NCBI RefSeq assembly: GCF_037975245.1 | Contig: NC_092578.1 | Coordinates: 9,344,359-9,404,358, forward strand | Direction of reading: 5' to 3' | Source of the DNA: Apostichopus japonicus | Lineage: Eukaryota; Echinodermata; Holothuroidea; Aspidochirotida; Stichopodidae | Length of the DNA stretch: 60,000 nucleotides | Part shown: positions 41,201 through 54,185 of the stretch, in pieces | How the letters are laid out: the number at the start of each line of letters is the position of its first letter | How positions within the stretch are numbered: the stretch's first letter is position 1 | Made by a program: the position numbers and the translations under genes | The notes under the pieces: model-generated | The model's input: only the letters and a program-made list of their open reading frames with translations | Database searches by the model: none | Told to the model about the DNA's origin: nothing

Positions 41201-44200
41201 ATCACCGTTCAACATTCATTTGGTAGCAAACATACTGCTTAAGTTGCCATTTTGGTTCTTACAAAATTCCACAGACACATACTTTACTAGCACTGGACAA
41301 AACTCACCCTCTCGCTATCCCAGCTACTCAACAATGTTTGCAATTGCTGCTGCTGGCTGAAAAATTGTCTTTGCCAGATTCTTTTTAAAATCTAAATGGT
41401 ACTCACCCGCTACCGAAGTCGTCACCAAAGCTACTGGCAAAAACGTCACCATGGAAACCGTTTGCAGCTCTGACAGTTGTCCATGAGGGATGTGAACAGG
41501 GAAGACGAACAGCATGCAAAGACACAGGACAAGATGCATTGTGGGAAATAAAGAGAGGGGAAGGGGAATAGTTAGTAAACTATACACTAAATCTAAGTGA
41601 AACTACTCTATAGAAAATCAAAACAACATTCATAATTACAATGGACAAGATGAGTAATCTACAAGGAATCAGACCCACAGAAGAAAACTTTGAAGCAAAA
41701 CCTAAAAGCAAAATTTTACATTTTAGTTTTACCTTCAAGTTCATACAGTAGTTCAGACTAAAAATTAACTCCATAAAGCAGTGATTGGGGTCACAAAATA
41801 TTGATTCTATAGCAACATTTCAAAGCTGAAGTTTATTAAAAAGTAATTTTTAAATGACTAAAGCAATCTGTTTCTTGTTGCACATCTTTTTATCTCCCAG
41901 ATTCATACTGTATTGAAAGTAAAACATGCCATCAATTGAGAATCATGTTAAATTACTGTATTTGTAATTCCACTAATTTAATACACATAAATGGATTCAG
42001 CAAAAGGTCCGCTGAATAACTGAACTAGCCCCAAGTTACTGGTTTGAGCCCCCATCAACCCACTTCCCAATCACTGCTCCAATCCTCTTACATATGAATT
42101 TGCCATTCTCAACAATAAATTTTTCTGAGTGTTTTTTGCACCAGCTACAAGTTTGTCTGTGGTATTTGATAGGGGAAGTGTGCAGTGGCCTGAGAGTGGG
42201 TCAATGGGGACATAGTGTCCTCACCAATTTGTCTAAATTAGATAGATGAGAGGGAATATGGAGCTTAGGAACACTCTTCCTATCCCTATCTGCAAAACTG
42301 ACAACATGGATAATTTCAAAGGTCAAACTCTAAACCATGTGTTGTTTTTCTAGTGTTGAAGTTTATAATATGGTTAATAAGTAAGTTTTTGTCTTGTTCA
42401 TATTTGCTTGTTTCTCACCAGCCCATGTATAAAGACATCTCAACATACATGGGTGGGCATAAGAAAGTAAAGGAAAGTAAAGGTTATACTGTAACTCATA
42501 CACACAGTAATATACAACAATATACAACAGTAATATACAACAGTAATATACAACAATACAACAGTTCTGACATTTACAAGACAACAATAGAAAGAGCAGG
42601 ATTATATGAGTGACATTAAAAGCAGAGAGTTGACAACACTCTAATCATTAAATTACATTAAAACAGTAACATTAATATGGTGTCACTAATTCTACACAGC
42701 TAGCCTGATGGGCCCATCAATTGGTGGGATTTTTCACTACAAGAGTCAAGAATTACCTCACAGTGCTTGATTGTTTTTCTGTAAAGTTATAACATTAATG
42801 GCACCAGCAAATTTCAATTTGGTCTGTTCTGTTGCTATAGATATGGACCACCTGAAAACTTTGGCAACCATGGTGATAGCCAAATGAGAATATATTTGAG
42901 GGAGTTTGGAGAACATGTTTGTTATTTACATCACCTATGAAAACAGAAGCATTTTCTAATGAAGGACTTGGTCGAAACAGGTAAACCTAGGGTGCCACAA
43001 AATAGGCAAAACTAGGGTGCCACAAAATAGGTAAAACTAGGGTGCCACATGCTCTGTCTCTCCTTGGTTAGATTCCTGGCCTCTAAGTCATGAGGTAATG
43101 GCTTTGAACTAACGACACAGACTATAGCCCTGCTGTGTTGAAGTCAGGGCAATAGCAACCCCAAGATTTGAATAATGTGATAGACAGGGATGGAAAGAGG
43201 TTACATCCCACACTAGGGGTTAAATTTGTTCTGTAAACGTATATCCGAGTTGACCTGGTATCTGCGTTGACCTTTAACTTCTGTTGTTCTTTGCTACTCG
43301 CGTAATTCGACACAATAGTAGTAGACCTGTGTTAATAGCAGGGCTTATGGTGTTGAGCATTTTCTTCAGGTAAGAAAACCTCAATGTCCTGCTTTACAAT
43401 TATTATTGCAGGTTCTGAAAGTGAGCATAGGATCTAATGTAAACATGCGGAGGGTCAAAACAATTTATAATGTGAGGGTGGGGTCTAATCCGTAAACGAA
43501 AGTGCAGTCAGTTGTCTTCTAGAGATGATATTGTACATTGTCCTTGAATTTGCTCCCTCTGTGACAGACTCATACCTATATGTAGACCTTTGTTTACATA
43601 GATGTGAGATGAGCTGATCTCCTTTCAGTTTAACACCTGAGATTAGCTGATCTCCTTTCAGTTTAATACCTGAGATTAGCTGATCTTCTTTCAGTTTAAC
43701 ACCTGAGATTAGCTGATCTTCTTTCAGTTATATCTGAGATTAGCTGATCTCCTTTCAGTTTAACACCTGAGATTAGCTGTTCTTCTTTCAATTTTATCTG
43801 AGATTAGCTGATCTGCTTTCAGTTTAACACCTGAGATTAGCTGATCTCCTTTCACTTTTATCTGAGATTAGCTGATCTCCTTTCAGTTTAACACCTGAGA
43901 TTAGCTGATCTCCTTTCACTTTTACCTCAGATTAGCTGATCTTCTTTCAGTTTAACACCTGAGATTAGCTGATCTTCTTTCAGTTATATCTGAGATTAGC
44001 TGATCTCCTTTCAGTTTAACACCTGAGATTAGCTGATCTTCTTTCAATTTTATCTGAGATTAGCTGATCTGCTCTCAGTTTAACACCTGAGATTAGCTGA
44101 TCTCCTTTCACTTTTACCTGAGATTAGCTGATCTTCTTTCAGTTTAACACATGAGATGAGCTAATCTCGTTTCAGTTTTATCTGAGATTAGCTGACCAGG

Positions 44201-47200
44201 TTACCTCAGTCTAGATGTGGCGAGATTTTGATTCTCTCTGGCCCTTTGTTTCAACCAAAGATTTCTCTCTTGCCCTAGTAGAAATTCAACGGAGAACCTG
44301 TCATCTAGCTGCTACCATAGATGGAGAAGCTAAAAGACTGTAAACAGATTTCCATGTGAAGGTCATATGAAGGTCATATGCAGTCAATGTATGTGTATTA
44401 ACACTGCTTGAGTGAATATTAGCTTTACCATATGAAGATCATATGCAGTTAATGTATTTGTTAATATTAGCTTTTTCCAGGATCACAAATTTAACCAAAC
44501 CTGCAAGCTTATGTATTGTACTCTAAGGAATAATACAATTATGTTGAAGTAGTACTCTCTACAATATGGTTTGGTGACACCATCTTCTAGGTTCCTCTAC
44601 ATACCACATCATGTCAGAAAGCAGCATTTTGGCAGCACGGATCGCAGAAGGTCTTGATTGTCACAAAGTTTCATCTGAGAAATACCATCTCTGATGAATC
44701 AATGCCTGATACTCAGTATAAAGTATTTTGTGAGTACTGCCTGTTTTGTGTTGCATTAGAAGAGGCAAACAAACTGACTCTCCTTAGTTTGTGTTATTCC
44801 AAAGGTTAGTTGTCCCAATCTTTACAGCTGTTTTTGCTTCCATATTCATAGCTACTGCACTATGTTAAATCGGTTAGTTATATGCTAGCAGGAATCTAAC
44901 TCTACTCAAGCTTTAAAGGGTGAGCACAAATATGGGGTTAAGCTCTTAATACACAGCTTTCTACTGAATGAACAAAACTTGAGCATTTTTCTTCCCTTTT
45001 TGTTTCTTTTTTTTCAAAATATGTCTATTCATGATAAAGTAAAAGTTAAGTATGCCAACATGAGGGGAGAGGTTCTCTTCTTGAATGATGGTCAAGGAAT
45101 ATATATATAACTGTACATTCTTTTCCTCTTCATCTCATGAACCCCCATTTCCATTGAACAGCTGGGCAGGTAAGTGAAACAAACCTTTCCAATATCTTTC
45201 CACTAGCCGGAACTTTTAAAACCTGTGTGGAGAGTTCCTATTTGATACATTCATTCACTACTGAATTATATCTAACATTAATAGTTTAGCAAATATGGTT
45301 TGCTAATAATGATGAACTTTTGAGACTTAAAAATTTCCATTTTGGAAGCACTTTTACAAAGGACAGATGTATATGGTATATCGAAAAAAGTTTCCCCCTA
45401 AATATCATCCGGCATATTTAACTTCTGGGTGACAATTGAGAATTACCGTTTCTTTTTTCATGCCACTTGTTTCTTCGACAAGGCACAGATATTATAATTT
45501 CCTTTTATCCCACAAATATTACAGGCTTTTAGATACAGATTTATTTGAAACTAAATACATACAGTAGCTTAAAGAAGACATGCTAGAATGACTAGGTTTC
45601 AATTTAGCGTGTTTAACAATTTTCCAACGCTATAATGTACTGACTTTTGAGGTGTGTTAACATACAGTACAAATGCCCTGTCCATTTAGAAGGCATAGTT
45701 AAGAGGAAAATTAAACACAACAGACAGAATAACATATAATTTGGGATAAAACCTCTTGATCTAAACACTACATTCCATCTTTCAAAATAAAATACGAAAG
45801 GATCCCCGCCCCCCCCCCTCCAACAAAAACAAAACAAATTAGAGTGTTAAAATCTTGGCATATTTTGCAACTCAAGTTTCCATATGGCTCCTCTTGAACT
45901 TTGACATCAATATAAAGCGTTCTTTAAAATCCGCTAAGGTAAAGAAGAAAGAACTTATGTTTTCAGTTTGTAATAAATAATGCAAACACTTATTATGTGT
46001 ACTTTCGGTTTTACAGAAAACAGTTACATGCCACAAATCGTTACAGTAACACAACAACAGCACTGTACAACAGTACAAAACTATATCTATATATATATAC
46101 TATATATACATACTATATAAATACAATATAATATATATAATTATATATATATATAAATATACTATACAAATGTATGTACATGTACATATAACACAATGCT
46201 AAACTAAATTCCGATCATCGAGAAACCAGATTTATTAAAAAGTGGATTACATGAAGTTTTTGTCAATAGAAAGCTGTGTACTTTACAGTAGGAAGGAAAA
46301 ATCAACACAGCTGCTCATTTTGCATGCAAAGGGAGGGTGGTGGGGGGGGGGTTATACCTTACCCTTTATTGGGGAAATACCCCCAGACATCACCAAATGG
46401 ATTGATAAGGCTCAGACCATCATAGGAACTAAAAGTGAAATCGTTGATGGAAAACGTGGGGTAGAAAAAAGAACAGGGCAAAACTTCATGTTACATGGGA
46501 ATGGTGACTATAACAGATGTAAGGGACCACAAATATGAAAATGAACAAAGGAAAGAAAGATGGCCATAAGCAGGTAAACGTTAAACCAAATGATACATAA
46601 GGTTTGAGTAACAACAAAGGGAAGTCCTGATCGAAATAAATGTACAGAAATCTACTACTTACAGATTAAAATACTCTAATTATTGTTTAATACCTACAAT
46701 GTGGGAGGCATTTTGGGCAAACATTTTCTTTGTAGCCTACACCATGGAGCTCTGTTAAAAGGAATAACGCTCCCTTTGTGAGAAGGTGCCCCTTTTCAAA
46801 TTCTGCCCCCCCCCCTTTCTAAATTTCTGGCTACGTCCCTGATTGCAGGGAGGGCTGGAGTTAACCGACAGCCCCAACTGAAAGCGCTGTCCATGACCCT
46901 AGCATTTGAAGTACTCCCAAACGTCAATAACTGCCATGACCCTTAATTTGAGTTGCCAGATGGGCCTCCGAAATGGTCTCATTCATTAAACTTCCTGATC
47001 AAACTAAGTCACGTCTTAAAGTCATCCCAAATATTACTGAACCAGAAAACAGCTATGAAGCAGTATAAGAATATACTAAATCAGAAATATGGAAGATAAA
47101 AATTCATATCTTTCTGTTGTCTCTCATTCTTAACTAGTTTTCTCTCACTTTGGAAAACGATGCTTTTGAGTCCTTAAAACATTTTGAAAATTGCCTTGAC

Positions 47201-50200
47201 ATCCCGCCACTTCTAGCTTGCCTTTACAAAAAAATCTCCATGTTACTCTAGCTATTAAATCCGAGCCCTGGTCGCAGGTACATTCCAATAGATTGTATAT
47301 AACTGCAGCACAAAGAAGATGACTGTAACATGAAACCTTATGAATATTCATTAGAAAGGGGGAAGGAGAACAGCACCAGCGATTCTAATTACAAAAAATA
47401 ATAGAGCTGTATTAAACCATATTAGAAGTTTATGAGTATAACACTATAGCCATACAGTAGGCATTCAAGAGGGCACAGGGACATGAGTCCAAGATATCAC
47501 TAAAGGTCGGCAAATTTGTCAAAAATCTCATGGCAATGTACTTTGCATTGACTCCAAATAGGTAATCAAAGAGGGACAAACTGTAAACTGTTGACGAACT
47601 GCTTATCCACTGCAGAAATGCCTGTGTAGGTAAATTCATATGAAATCTAGAGGGCCTGGCATTTCAAGTCTACCAGGATGTTCATCAAATGCAACTAAGC
47701 AGGGGGGAAATCTTATTCGGGGAGTTTATATTTTGTAAGTATTAAGTAAGAAATTTATGGGATGATTATGGCATTTTTGACATTTGAACAGTCCACTGTT
47801 GAGTCTAATAGATTTGCAAACAACTGTTTACAAAGAATGGATTTACACACCATAAAACCACAGGATGTTTTGCAATTATAGAACCAGTGTTGTGATGAAA
47901 CACATATTTTTAGATAGATACACAACAGGAAGTAAAGAAGACTTAATACATTATTATATTTTTTGCTTTGAGGGAAGAAGGATATGGTGAGGGGGCAGGG
48001 ATAATTTGGATATAAATCATATGGAATCCCTTGGACATTGCACAGTTAAAATGGATTCTAGTAATATTCACTGTAGTTGATACTTGCCACATTTTCTGGT
48101 CAAGTGATTAGAATGTTTTCTGCTTACTAAGTTACAACGAAACTAATGCTTAACCTAGGTTCACTAAAGACAAGCGTTTACTAGTTACACTAACTTACTA
48201 ATAAATGATCTACTCTATGCTTCAAGCCTAAAAAAAAAAACGGTTGTAAGATTATTAAATAAGAGCATGAATGAGAGAAGAATTCAAGAATATGGCCAGT
48301 TTGTACACAAGATGATAAGAGTGAATTTAAGCACTTTTCTGTACTATTCTAAGGTACTAGCAAAATTGTACATTGATCCTCCCATAAAGTACATGTACAA
48401 GCAACTTTATGATAAACAATTTTCTTTTCTTTTCTGATGTACTTACCCAACCCCGGGAAAACCAGAATTAACGAAAGATGATCTGAATAAGTTACTCATA
48501 CCAGCAGATTGACCACTTCTTGATTCTGAAACAAAATAAATAAGAAAATATCAATGAAGGTAGAAATCTGAGTAAAAAGTTTAGAAAATTATCATTACCT
48601 GAATCTGAAATTCTCCTGGCAATGGAGTTCAATTAGTACAGTACACTAATAAATAAGAAAAATAAGAAAACAGTTTATAATCTCACTGATGTGGGTAAAG
48701 TACAAAATGTTTTGTAGCATTTAGGTCACTGACTGTCCCATATTGTTTCGAATGGTTATGTTGGTGATATGCAAAAATTACCAAATTGAAATTATTTCTC
48801 ATGATTGGCTCCTGATGTGAACTACAGTAATAGTTTTAACATATCAACCAATTTTTTTGTGGCTATTTTCTTGGAATCCTTTTCTTTTGTGATTCTATTG
48901 GATTTTAGCTATTGATTCTGAGAGAAGAGAAGAAATCAAGTAACCTGTAAGGGTTGAAAACTTCTGTAACTGTATGGAGCAAAAAACTTCTTTTTTCTTT
49001 TCTTTTTTTACAAAAGAGGTGGGAGGATGGGGCAATTGCCTTGTGCCACCAATCACTGCTGTGCCTGACATGGTGAGACATCAGAGACAGCCATTGCTAC
49101 ATAAAAAATGTCAAATAACAATAAAATTATTACTAGGTGTTTGTGCCTTTGACCCTTGGCAGTATCATTTGCTATAAAGTCTTAACTGTAAGTAACTGGC
49201 AGAGGATATGACTATTGTCCAATACTCAGTAAAAAGATTGTCAGTGAAATAGCTGGAAAAATGATAAATAAAATTTATATAAATAAAGTTGTTACTTCTC
49301 TTTCTTGACTTTATTTACTACTTGAATTGTCCCTCCAAAATTAAAATGTTAAAAATCAGAAACTTGTTGGAATTTTCCGGTTGACTATAAGTTCACATTT
49401 AGGGCAGAAAGGGAGAGTGCACACTTTATAACGCTAGTTAAAATACTGAAATTAAATACCTTACTCAATGCCAAATCGAATCATAGCTTCCACTATATAG
49501 TAGGGGAATCAAACTTTAGTTAACTACTAAATGCCGTTTAAGTAAAACAATTCAGGAAACAAAGACTTTCGTGAAAAGTTCCCTTGACTATATAAGGTAA
49601 TAACTTGAGCTGTATAAGCCACAGTGCTTGCTACTGTAGATTAGTTTTTTTCATTACTATTTAAAGATGAATCAATTTTACATTATTTTAAAATGCATTC
49701 TCTGGTTTAACTTTACAGTTTGTAACAAACAAATAAAGATGATAAAAAACCAACTAGGTCATCAGGTACCAAGTTCCAAGAATGGTTTTTCCCAGTTTTG
49801 CACAATTTGTTATTTCACATTTCTATATTATTCAGGGTTGGCATACTGAAATTTTAAGAGCTAAATCCTAAAAATTGGCCTGTGTTTGAGCCTAGTTTGG
49901 GCTTTAAAAAAAAAATTGGCTTATTCTGAAAATTTGGCACTTTCAACTTTTATTCAACTTGTCTGCCAGCAAAACTTTCAATCGAAAAATGCGATTTTCC
50001 CCATAATTTTATGCAATGCCCAACATTTTTGCAACAAAAAAATAAAAAAAAGTCTTGCAATATCTTTTATTTTCAAATGTAGTATTTATTTTACTTTCCT
50101 GTAGGTAAAGCCGGTTCTTTACCTGGGTTGTTTTATCTGCTAAAGTACAGCCATCAATACCATCCTGACAACATTTCATATTCATATTTTATATTCATAT

Positions 50201-53200
50201 TTTCTTCTTAGACCATATTTACCACTGCTTTCACAATATTATGGGAAACTGCTCAAAAAGTACAAAATCCTAGAACCTCTCTCATATCCTTCTTGGAGAC
50301 TTAAAACCAGACCTGTGATACCAACAACTGTTTACTTCACAGTTGTTCTAATCGAATATTTCAGATAAAAACTGAGATATGTTTTCCGGATTTGGTCTCA
50401 TATCAATGCTTGTATCTCGTCAGATTTTTGAGCGTGAGCTAAATTGAAAAAGAAAAATTCTGCTAAGGATTTGGTTATCTTCATAACTTGGAACCAGAAA
50501 CGTGATAAAACTTTTAAATACCAAATGACAGGTGAATAACATTAATAGAGCTTGCTGTTTCTAAATCTTCACTCACCATTGAAGAATGCTTCGAAGGGAT
50601 CATAGGTACCGAAGAACTCTCTGAAGATATCCTCAGGCCTTCTGAACTCGAAATGATGGAAAGGTTCAAACCCACCAAAATCGTATGTGGTGCCTGAAAA
50701 AAAATGATGAAATACCTCCACAAAATATCATCAGTAATAATATTTACCAAACATCCTCGACAATTATTATTCACATCCAAACTTCACGCATTGCTACTGA
50801 TATGTTATTTCAGTGACATAACCACTACTTCAGTTTTAACTTTGTTTGTAATATACACTTTTCATCTTACGGGGTACGAGAGCCACATTAAAAGACAATT
50901 GCAACTTTAAGGAGGCTTGTAACTATTGCACTGAAGGACGAGAAAAGATACTGTTTTGGGGCCTAACTCTCTACAAGGCAACAAAATAATACTACAGTGT
51001 ATTACTGTACAGGTAAAATTCCTTTGACAATTTCACCACAAAATAAATTAAAATATGTCAAAAAGCATTGTACTTCTGGTTTGAACAGAAGACAAGCACA
51101 TTGTGTATTTACTCTCAGGCTAAACATATGGAACTCTTGTTTAACAAAGACTTCCTAATGTTAACCACCATTACAGTGATCCTCCCCACAAACTGGTATA
51201 TCACAGCCAAGATGTTTCTTAGAGGCATGAAATATACACCTACGAGTTTGAAAATCCAGTGTACAAATTCTATGTTTAAAGAGTAGTCATGTCCTTTTAT
51301 GTACTTAAGATTTTTACTAGCAAACTGACAATATGGCTCCTTTTTCTTTCTCAAGTATAAGCAAAAGGGGCCGACATCATCTAACACTTATAAGAAAGAA
51401 TTCAACAGACCTTGTAAATATTTTCACACCTGTTAGTCAAACCCTATCAAGTAACACTAATCAACAATCTATTCACGCTTTTTTTTTATATACAATTTTC
51501 GAAAGAATAAGAAACTATAAAAAGACCTACCATTTGCTCCATTCTTCAGACCCTCTGGGCCGTATAAATCATACGATTTGCGTTTTTCCTCTGTTGATAT
51601 GACGTAAAGGAAAACTTAAATATTATTGATAAGAGTCAATCAACCCTGTTCAGTAATCAAGTAGGATATTAAGTAATGGTCAAAACTAAAGTACACATAT
51701 TGTCATGTTCTTTCCAACCATTTTTTTCACAGACTAACATGTCTGCAACAAATAAATACACTAAAGGGCATTAAAACATTAAAATTTAGGGAATATCTTG
51801 CTGCATTCTCATGAAGAACACTACATGATATTGACAATATTGCACATATTGACAATCATTTTTCTTCTTATACAGAGCTGGTTCAAAACTGCGATAGCAC
51901 AGAAACAGTTTGCACTTTGATATGAGAAGAGTTGGTGGGGGTGGGTGCTAAGGAGGGGTGGAGGAGGAAGAGCTCTCATTTTGGTGACCATTCAATGACG
52001 CCATTACAATTATAATTTATCCTTCATGATTTGCAGTACTGTGGACACAACTACAGTCTTCCGTATGGACAAATATGGAATGGATTCATCTGAAAGTTAC
52101 GATGGTGGAAGCCGTGCGCCCCATCATGAACTTACTATCGGAGAGGACTTCGTACGCTTCGCAGACTTCCTTAAACATCACAGCTGCTTCCTCTGCATTG
52201 TTTGGATTCTTGTCTGGGTGCCACTTTAGGGCCAGCTTACGGTATCTGATATGACAGAAGATAACGATGGGATATGTTTTCAATAGGCAGTTAAAAGCAT
52301 GTGCAAAAGGATAGTATACAGATTAAAAACAGCCCCTTTTTCAATTCCTTCAATATTTATAGCTAAATCTACCAAGAATTACACAAATAAAATTGTGAAT
52401 GATTAAAACTATGACGAACAAACAATTTTTTTCCATCGTATGTACAGTACCTTCCCTTTATTCTACTATAAGCAGTATTGCAATCAACACTGTGCTACGT
52501 TTGCCATAAAACTGTACAAAATCATAAGGGGGTTTCTGCTGGAACAGTTAAAAGAAATAAATTATACTGTATATATATATAAATGATAATCGTAATGAGT
52601 TGGAAAATCAAAAACCGTGAAAAAACTTCCAGCCTCCACTGGGATTTAAACTCGGCCTCCCGCTCTGTACGCGGACACCCTAATCACTAGGCTATGGACG
52701 CTGATTGTATGTCCAGAGGTTCGAAACCTGTAAGGAAGGTCGTAATTCCACTGGAGGCATTTGTCACCTGTATCAAACAATACTAGTTCTGTTTTTGGTG
52801 ACATATTTTGCCTTACTCTAGAGATCAAACATGATGCTAACCAACTCGAAAATCATTTGTGATTCCTAAAGCCGGATCTTGAAAGAGATACTTTCAACAT
52901 ATATATATATATATATATTTACATACTTTGCCCCGTCTTATATATCTCTCTCTATATATATATATATATGTATAATGTATGGATCATAATAGATGATCTG
53001 CAACGACTGTGCAAACTTCTTTACTTAAAAACTTTAAATCCTATTATATTGCTGTTGATAATTCATTGTACTGTCAGGCGATACATTTGAATTGTTTAAA
53101 TTGTTGTCAATGTTCTCTTCCTGTTGAATTTCATCAATACGTAAAGTTCTTATTATAATAGAAGATATCAGTTTCCTTGGTGGATGCATGATTTGTACAT

Positions 53201-53414
53201 TATATAAAGAAAACCTAAGCCTTTTTTTAAGCTCAATTGTAATGATAACATTCACTAACTTTTCTGTTGTCGTTCATAAAATTTCAACAAAGTTGAAGAG
53301 GTTTTATCTGTGAAGCTTTGTACAGAGGTTACACTGAACAGGTACTTACGATCTTTTAATTTCTTCTTGGCTTGCATCTTTCTCTACCCCTAGTAAGTCA
53401 TAGTAGTCGGTCAT
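35157..53414 (-). CDS. DNAJB6/DNAJB2-type J-domain co-chaperone, 234 residues
   Basis: This is an Hsp40 that delivers clients to Hsp70. The relatives DNAJB6 and DNAJB8 also suppress protein aggregation. Eight exons (53414-53350, 52245-52136, 51590-51531, 50693-50577, 48525-48447, 41469-41407, 40373-40263, 35256-35157) total 705 bp, with every phase joining. The J domain starts [20 protein letters not shown], then [13 protein letters not shown] with the essential HPD, then [20 protein letters not shown] and DLYGPEG. A G/F region follows with [20 protein letters not shown] (DNAJB6 has the same DxFREFFG-DPF core). Next come short S/F-rich repeats ([25 protein letters not shown]), a [20 protein letters not shown] strand, and the C-terminal block [15 protein letters not shown], ending AMIMQN. 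The length matches the short DNAJB6b form. The first exon begins at ATG 53414 with an in-exon 5' leader; donor-like GTAAG sites on the minus strand at 56407 and 56440 may mark a non-coding first exon. Confidence 0.93.
35301..35531 (+). mobile_element. tRNA-derived SINE, complete head
   Basis: The head has gttagctcagtggttaacgc (A box) and ggtcccgagtttgagtcac (B box). A body follows, then gcaggaggatctaaaatac and a (gatacata)n tail. It lies in DNAJ intron 7 only 45 bp upstream, in gene terms, of the exon 8 acceptor. Confidence 0.85.
35634..38436. mobile_element. Long TIR element, hAT-like (about 2.8 kb), decayed
   Basis: The ends are CAGTGTTGGATTTTCA and, inverted, CAGTGTAGGATTTTCA. Subterminal repeats gtccgaaggactacca and ttggtagtcc occur at both ends. 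CTGCTCA lies at the left edge and again directly after the right end, perhaps a slipped target duplication. The interior holds other fragments (gggttgggcgatatatcg at 36648; gggtatccgggtaaccggatacccg at 35880). No intact transposase is seen. Confidence 0.65.
37831..38000. repeat. Direct repeat pair, period ~118 bp
   Basis: ccatggataccttataactg...gtataggctagatt at 37831-37880 recurs at 37949-37999. The preceding block ccatgtggtc(g)aagataacagcaata occurs at 37911 and also at 36018. Local duplications within the long TIR element. Confidence 0.75.
38950..39598. repeat. Tandem repeat, 72-bp unit, nine copies
   Basis: Units start at 38950, 39022, 39094, 39166, 39238 and so on (ggctagatactcctgggagg...cagctccccagtgaagtcag...tttattttat). 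Because 72 is 24 codons, the array stays open and reads [20 protein letters not shown] repeatedly. It lies in an intron of the DNAJ gene on the other strand, so it is read as a satellite, not a gene. Confidence 0.95.
39660..39965 (-). mobile_element. tRNA-derived SINE, minus orientation
   Basis: The minus-strand head is gctgaggccgagtggataaa (A box), a long variable region, and ccgggtttgatacccgg (B box), resembling a leucine/serine-type tRNA. The body runs left to a tail of (att)n, seen as aataataataat at 39665-39680. Confidence 0.75.
40263..40373 (-). CDS. DNAJ exon 7 (serine stretch and STSTK strand)
   Basis: 111 bp encoding [20 protein letters not shown] and [17 protein letters not shown]. 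It corresponds to the S/T-rich stretch and start of the C-terminal domain of DNAJB6. Confidence 0.93.
41407..41469 (-). CDS. DNAJ exon 6 (short S/F segment)
   Basis: 63 bp encoding [20 protein letters not shown]. Two spare bases are carried in and out, so skipping this exon would keep the frame. Confidence 0.82.
42513..42560. repeat. Short tandem repeat aatatacaaca(gt)
   Basis: Five or more units of about 12 bp (acaacagtaatatac) occur in DNAJ intron 5. Open frames across it are artefacts. Confidence 0.8.
42960..43050. repeat. Triple repeat of 'aaactagggtgccacaaaatagg'
   Basis: Three adjacent units of about 24 bp in DNAJ intron 5. No other signal. Confidence 0.8.
43605..44200. repeat. Minisatellite of alternating ~33 and ~31-bp units
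   Basis: About 18 copies of tgagattagctgatctcctt followed by tcagtttaacacc or tcagttttatc. The two tail types alternate, making a ~64-bp higher-order unit. The core agattagctgatct is a partial palindrome. It lies in DNAJ intron 5. Confidence 0.95.
44201..48446. other. Rest of DNAJ intron 5
   Basis: Holds an AT microsatellite (46080-46165), poly-C at 45808, poly-G at 46340, and an isolated inverted hAT-type end at 46800-46845 (cccccccccc...ttctggctacgtccctg). No exon is seen. Confidence 0.45.
48447..48525 (-). CDS. DNAJ exon 5 (S/G-rich linker)
   Basis: 79 bp encoding [20 protein letters not shown] and SGFPGVG. The acceptor is tttgtttcag and the donor GTAAGT. Confidence 0.88.
50577..50693 (-). 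CDS. DNAJ exon 4 (G/F region)
   Basis: 117 bp encoding [38 protein letters not shown]. The DIFREFFG and DPF segments are the DNAJB6/B2/B8 hallmark. Confidence 0.95.
51531..51590 (-). CDS. DNAJ exon 3 (J-domain helix IV)
   Basis: 60 bp encoding [20 protein letters not shown]. The acceptor is atatcaacag and the donor GTAGGT. Confidence 0.93.
52136..52245 (-). CDS. DNAJ exon 2 (HPD motif)
   Basis: 110 bp, from [20 protein letters not shown] to EVLSD, leaving one base. It holds the HPD tripeptide that stimulates Hsp70 ATPase in all J proteins. Confidence 0.95.
52560..52975. repeat. Scattered (TA)n microsatellites
   Basis: Short TA runs at 52570, 52900-52917 and 52950-52968 in DNAJ intron 1. 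Confidence 0.85.
52628..52705 (-). mobile_element. tRNA-like SINE head, minus strand
   Basis: The minus strand reads catagcctagtgattagggt (A box) ... gcgggaggccgagtttaaat and cccagtgg (B-box region). It lies in DNAJ intron 1. The body and tail are not clearly delimited. Confidence 0.6.
53350..53414 (-). CDS. DNAJ exon 1 (start, J-domain helix I)
   Basis: 65 bp encoding [20 protein letters not shown] plus R and two spare bases. The donor is GTAAGTACC. The leader upstream extends at least to acceptor-like cag sites near 53491 or 53512. Confidence 0.92.
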
Positions 53415-53584
53415 TTTTAAGCCTCTTGGATGCTAAATCAGATGACGAAAAAGATGAGGATCAGGACTCAAAACTGCTGGTCTCAGATCTGAAGAAAAAC
53501 TTGTCTTTTTACTGAAATGAAAGCAAAAGGAAAATAAAATGTTAGTTATCTTCACTGAATGTTACAAACCAAACAATGCTTGTT

Positions 53585-53692
53585 TCTATATATTCATTTA
53601 TTCGTTTAATCGCCAATTGTGTACAATGGGAAGGGAAGTCTCCTATGAACTCTTAAAAAGACTTAACAAAGTAGGAGACTCCCTGGAAGAAT
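53585..53692 (+). repeat. Dispersed ~105-bp repeat with conserved hairpin, copy 2
   Basis: Matches 13083-13190: cgccaattgtgtacaatggg, GTCTCCTA, ttaaaaagacttaacaa and TAGGAGAC. It sits just upstream of DNAJ exon 1. Confidence 0.6.
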
Positions 53693-54185
53693 ATGTATAT
53701 ATTCAGTTGTCTGATGATCACTCAACACGTGAAACTCTGAGTAACAACTACTAGTGTTCCACTAGTCTCAACTTATATATATTTATATATTCGAAAACGT
53801 GTTTGAAAGGGAGATTATCTGCCTTACAGGCCTGCAGGAGTCAAAGGCTCGGGCAGGAATTTAGATTTCAAGCTACTGTATACAGAAAAATCAAGAAGGT
53901 TTTAAATGGTTTCACAAATCAAAATGGAAATATATCTGAAGCCTTGTTTAGCAAAAACCTGAGAGTCACTCTTGTGTGACATTCAAGAGATGTTTTTCAA
54001 GTATCATACATGTGCCTCTGGATAAATATATCCTAACAGCAACCTCCTACTCTTTCTGAACAACCTATCCATCCCTAGCATATGTGTTTTAAACAACCTA
54101 TAACTGCCTCATAGTAACCTATGTCATTGTCATGGAAACGGACACTATCAAGCAAAATGGTGTATAAAGATCTTTTGTCTGAAGG

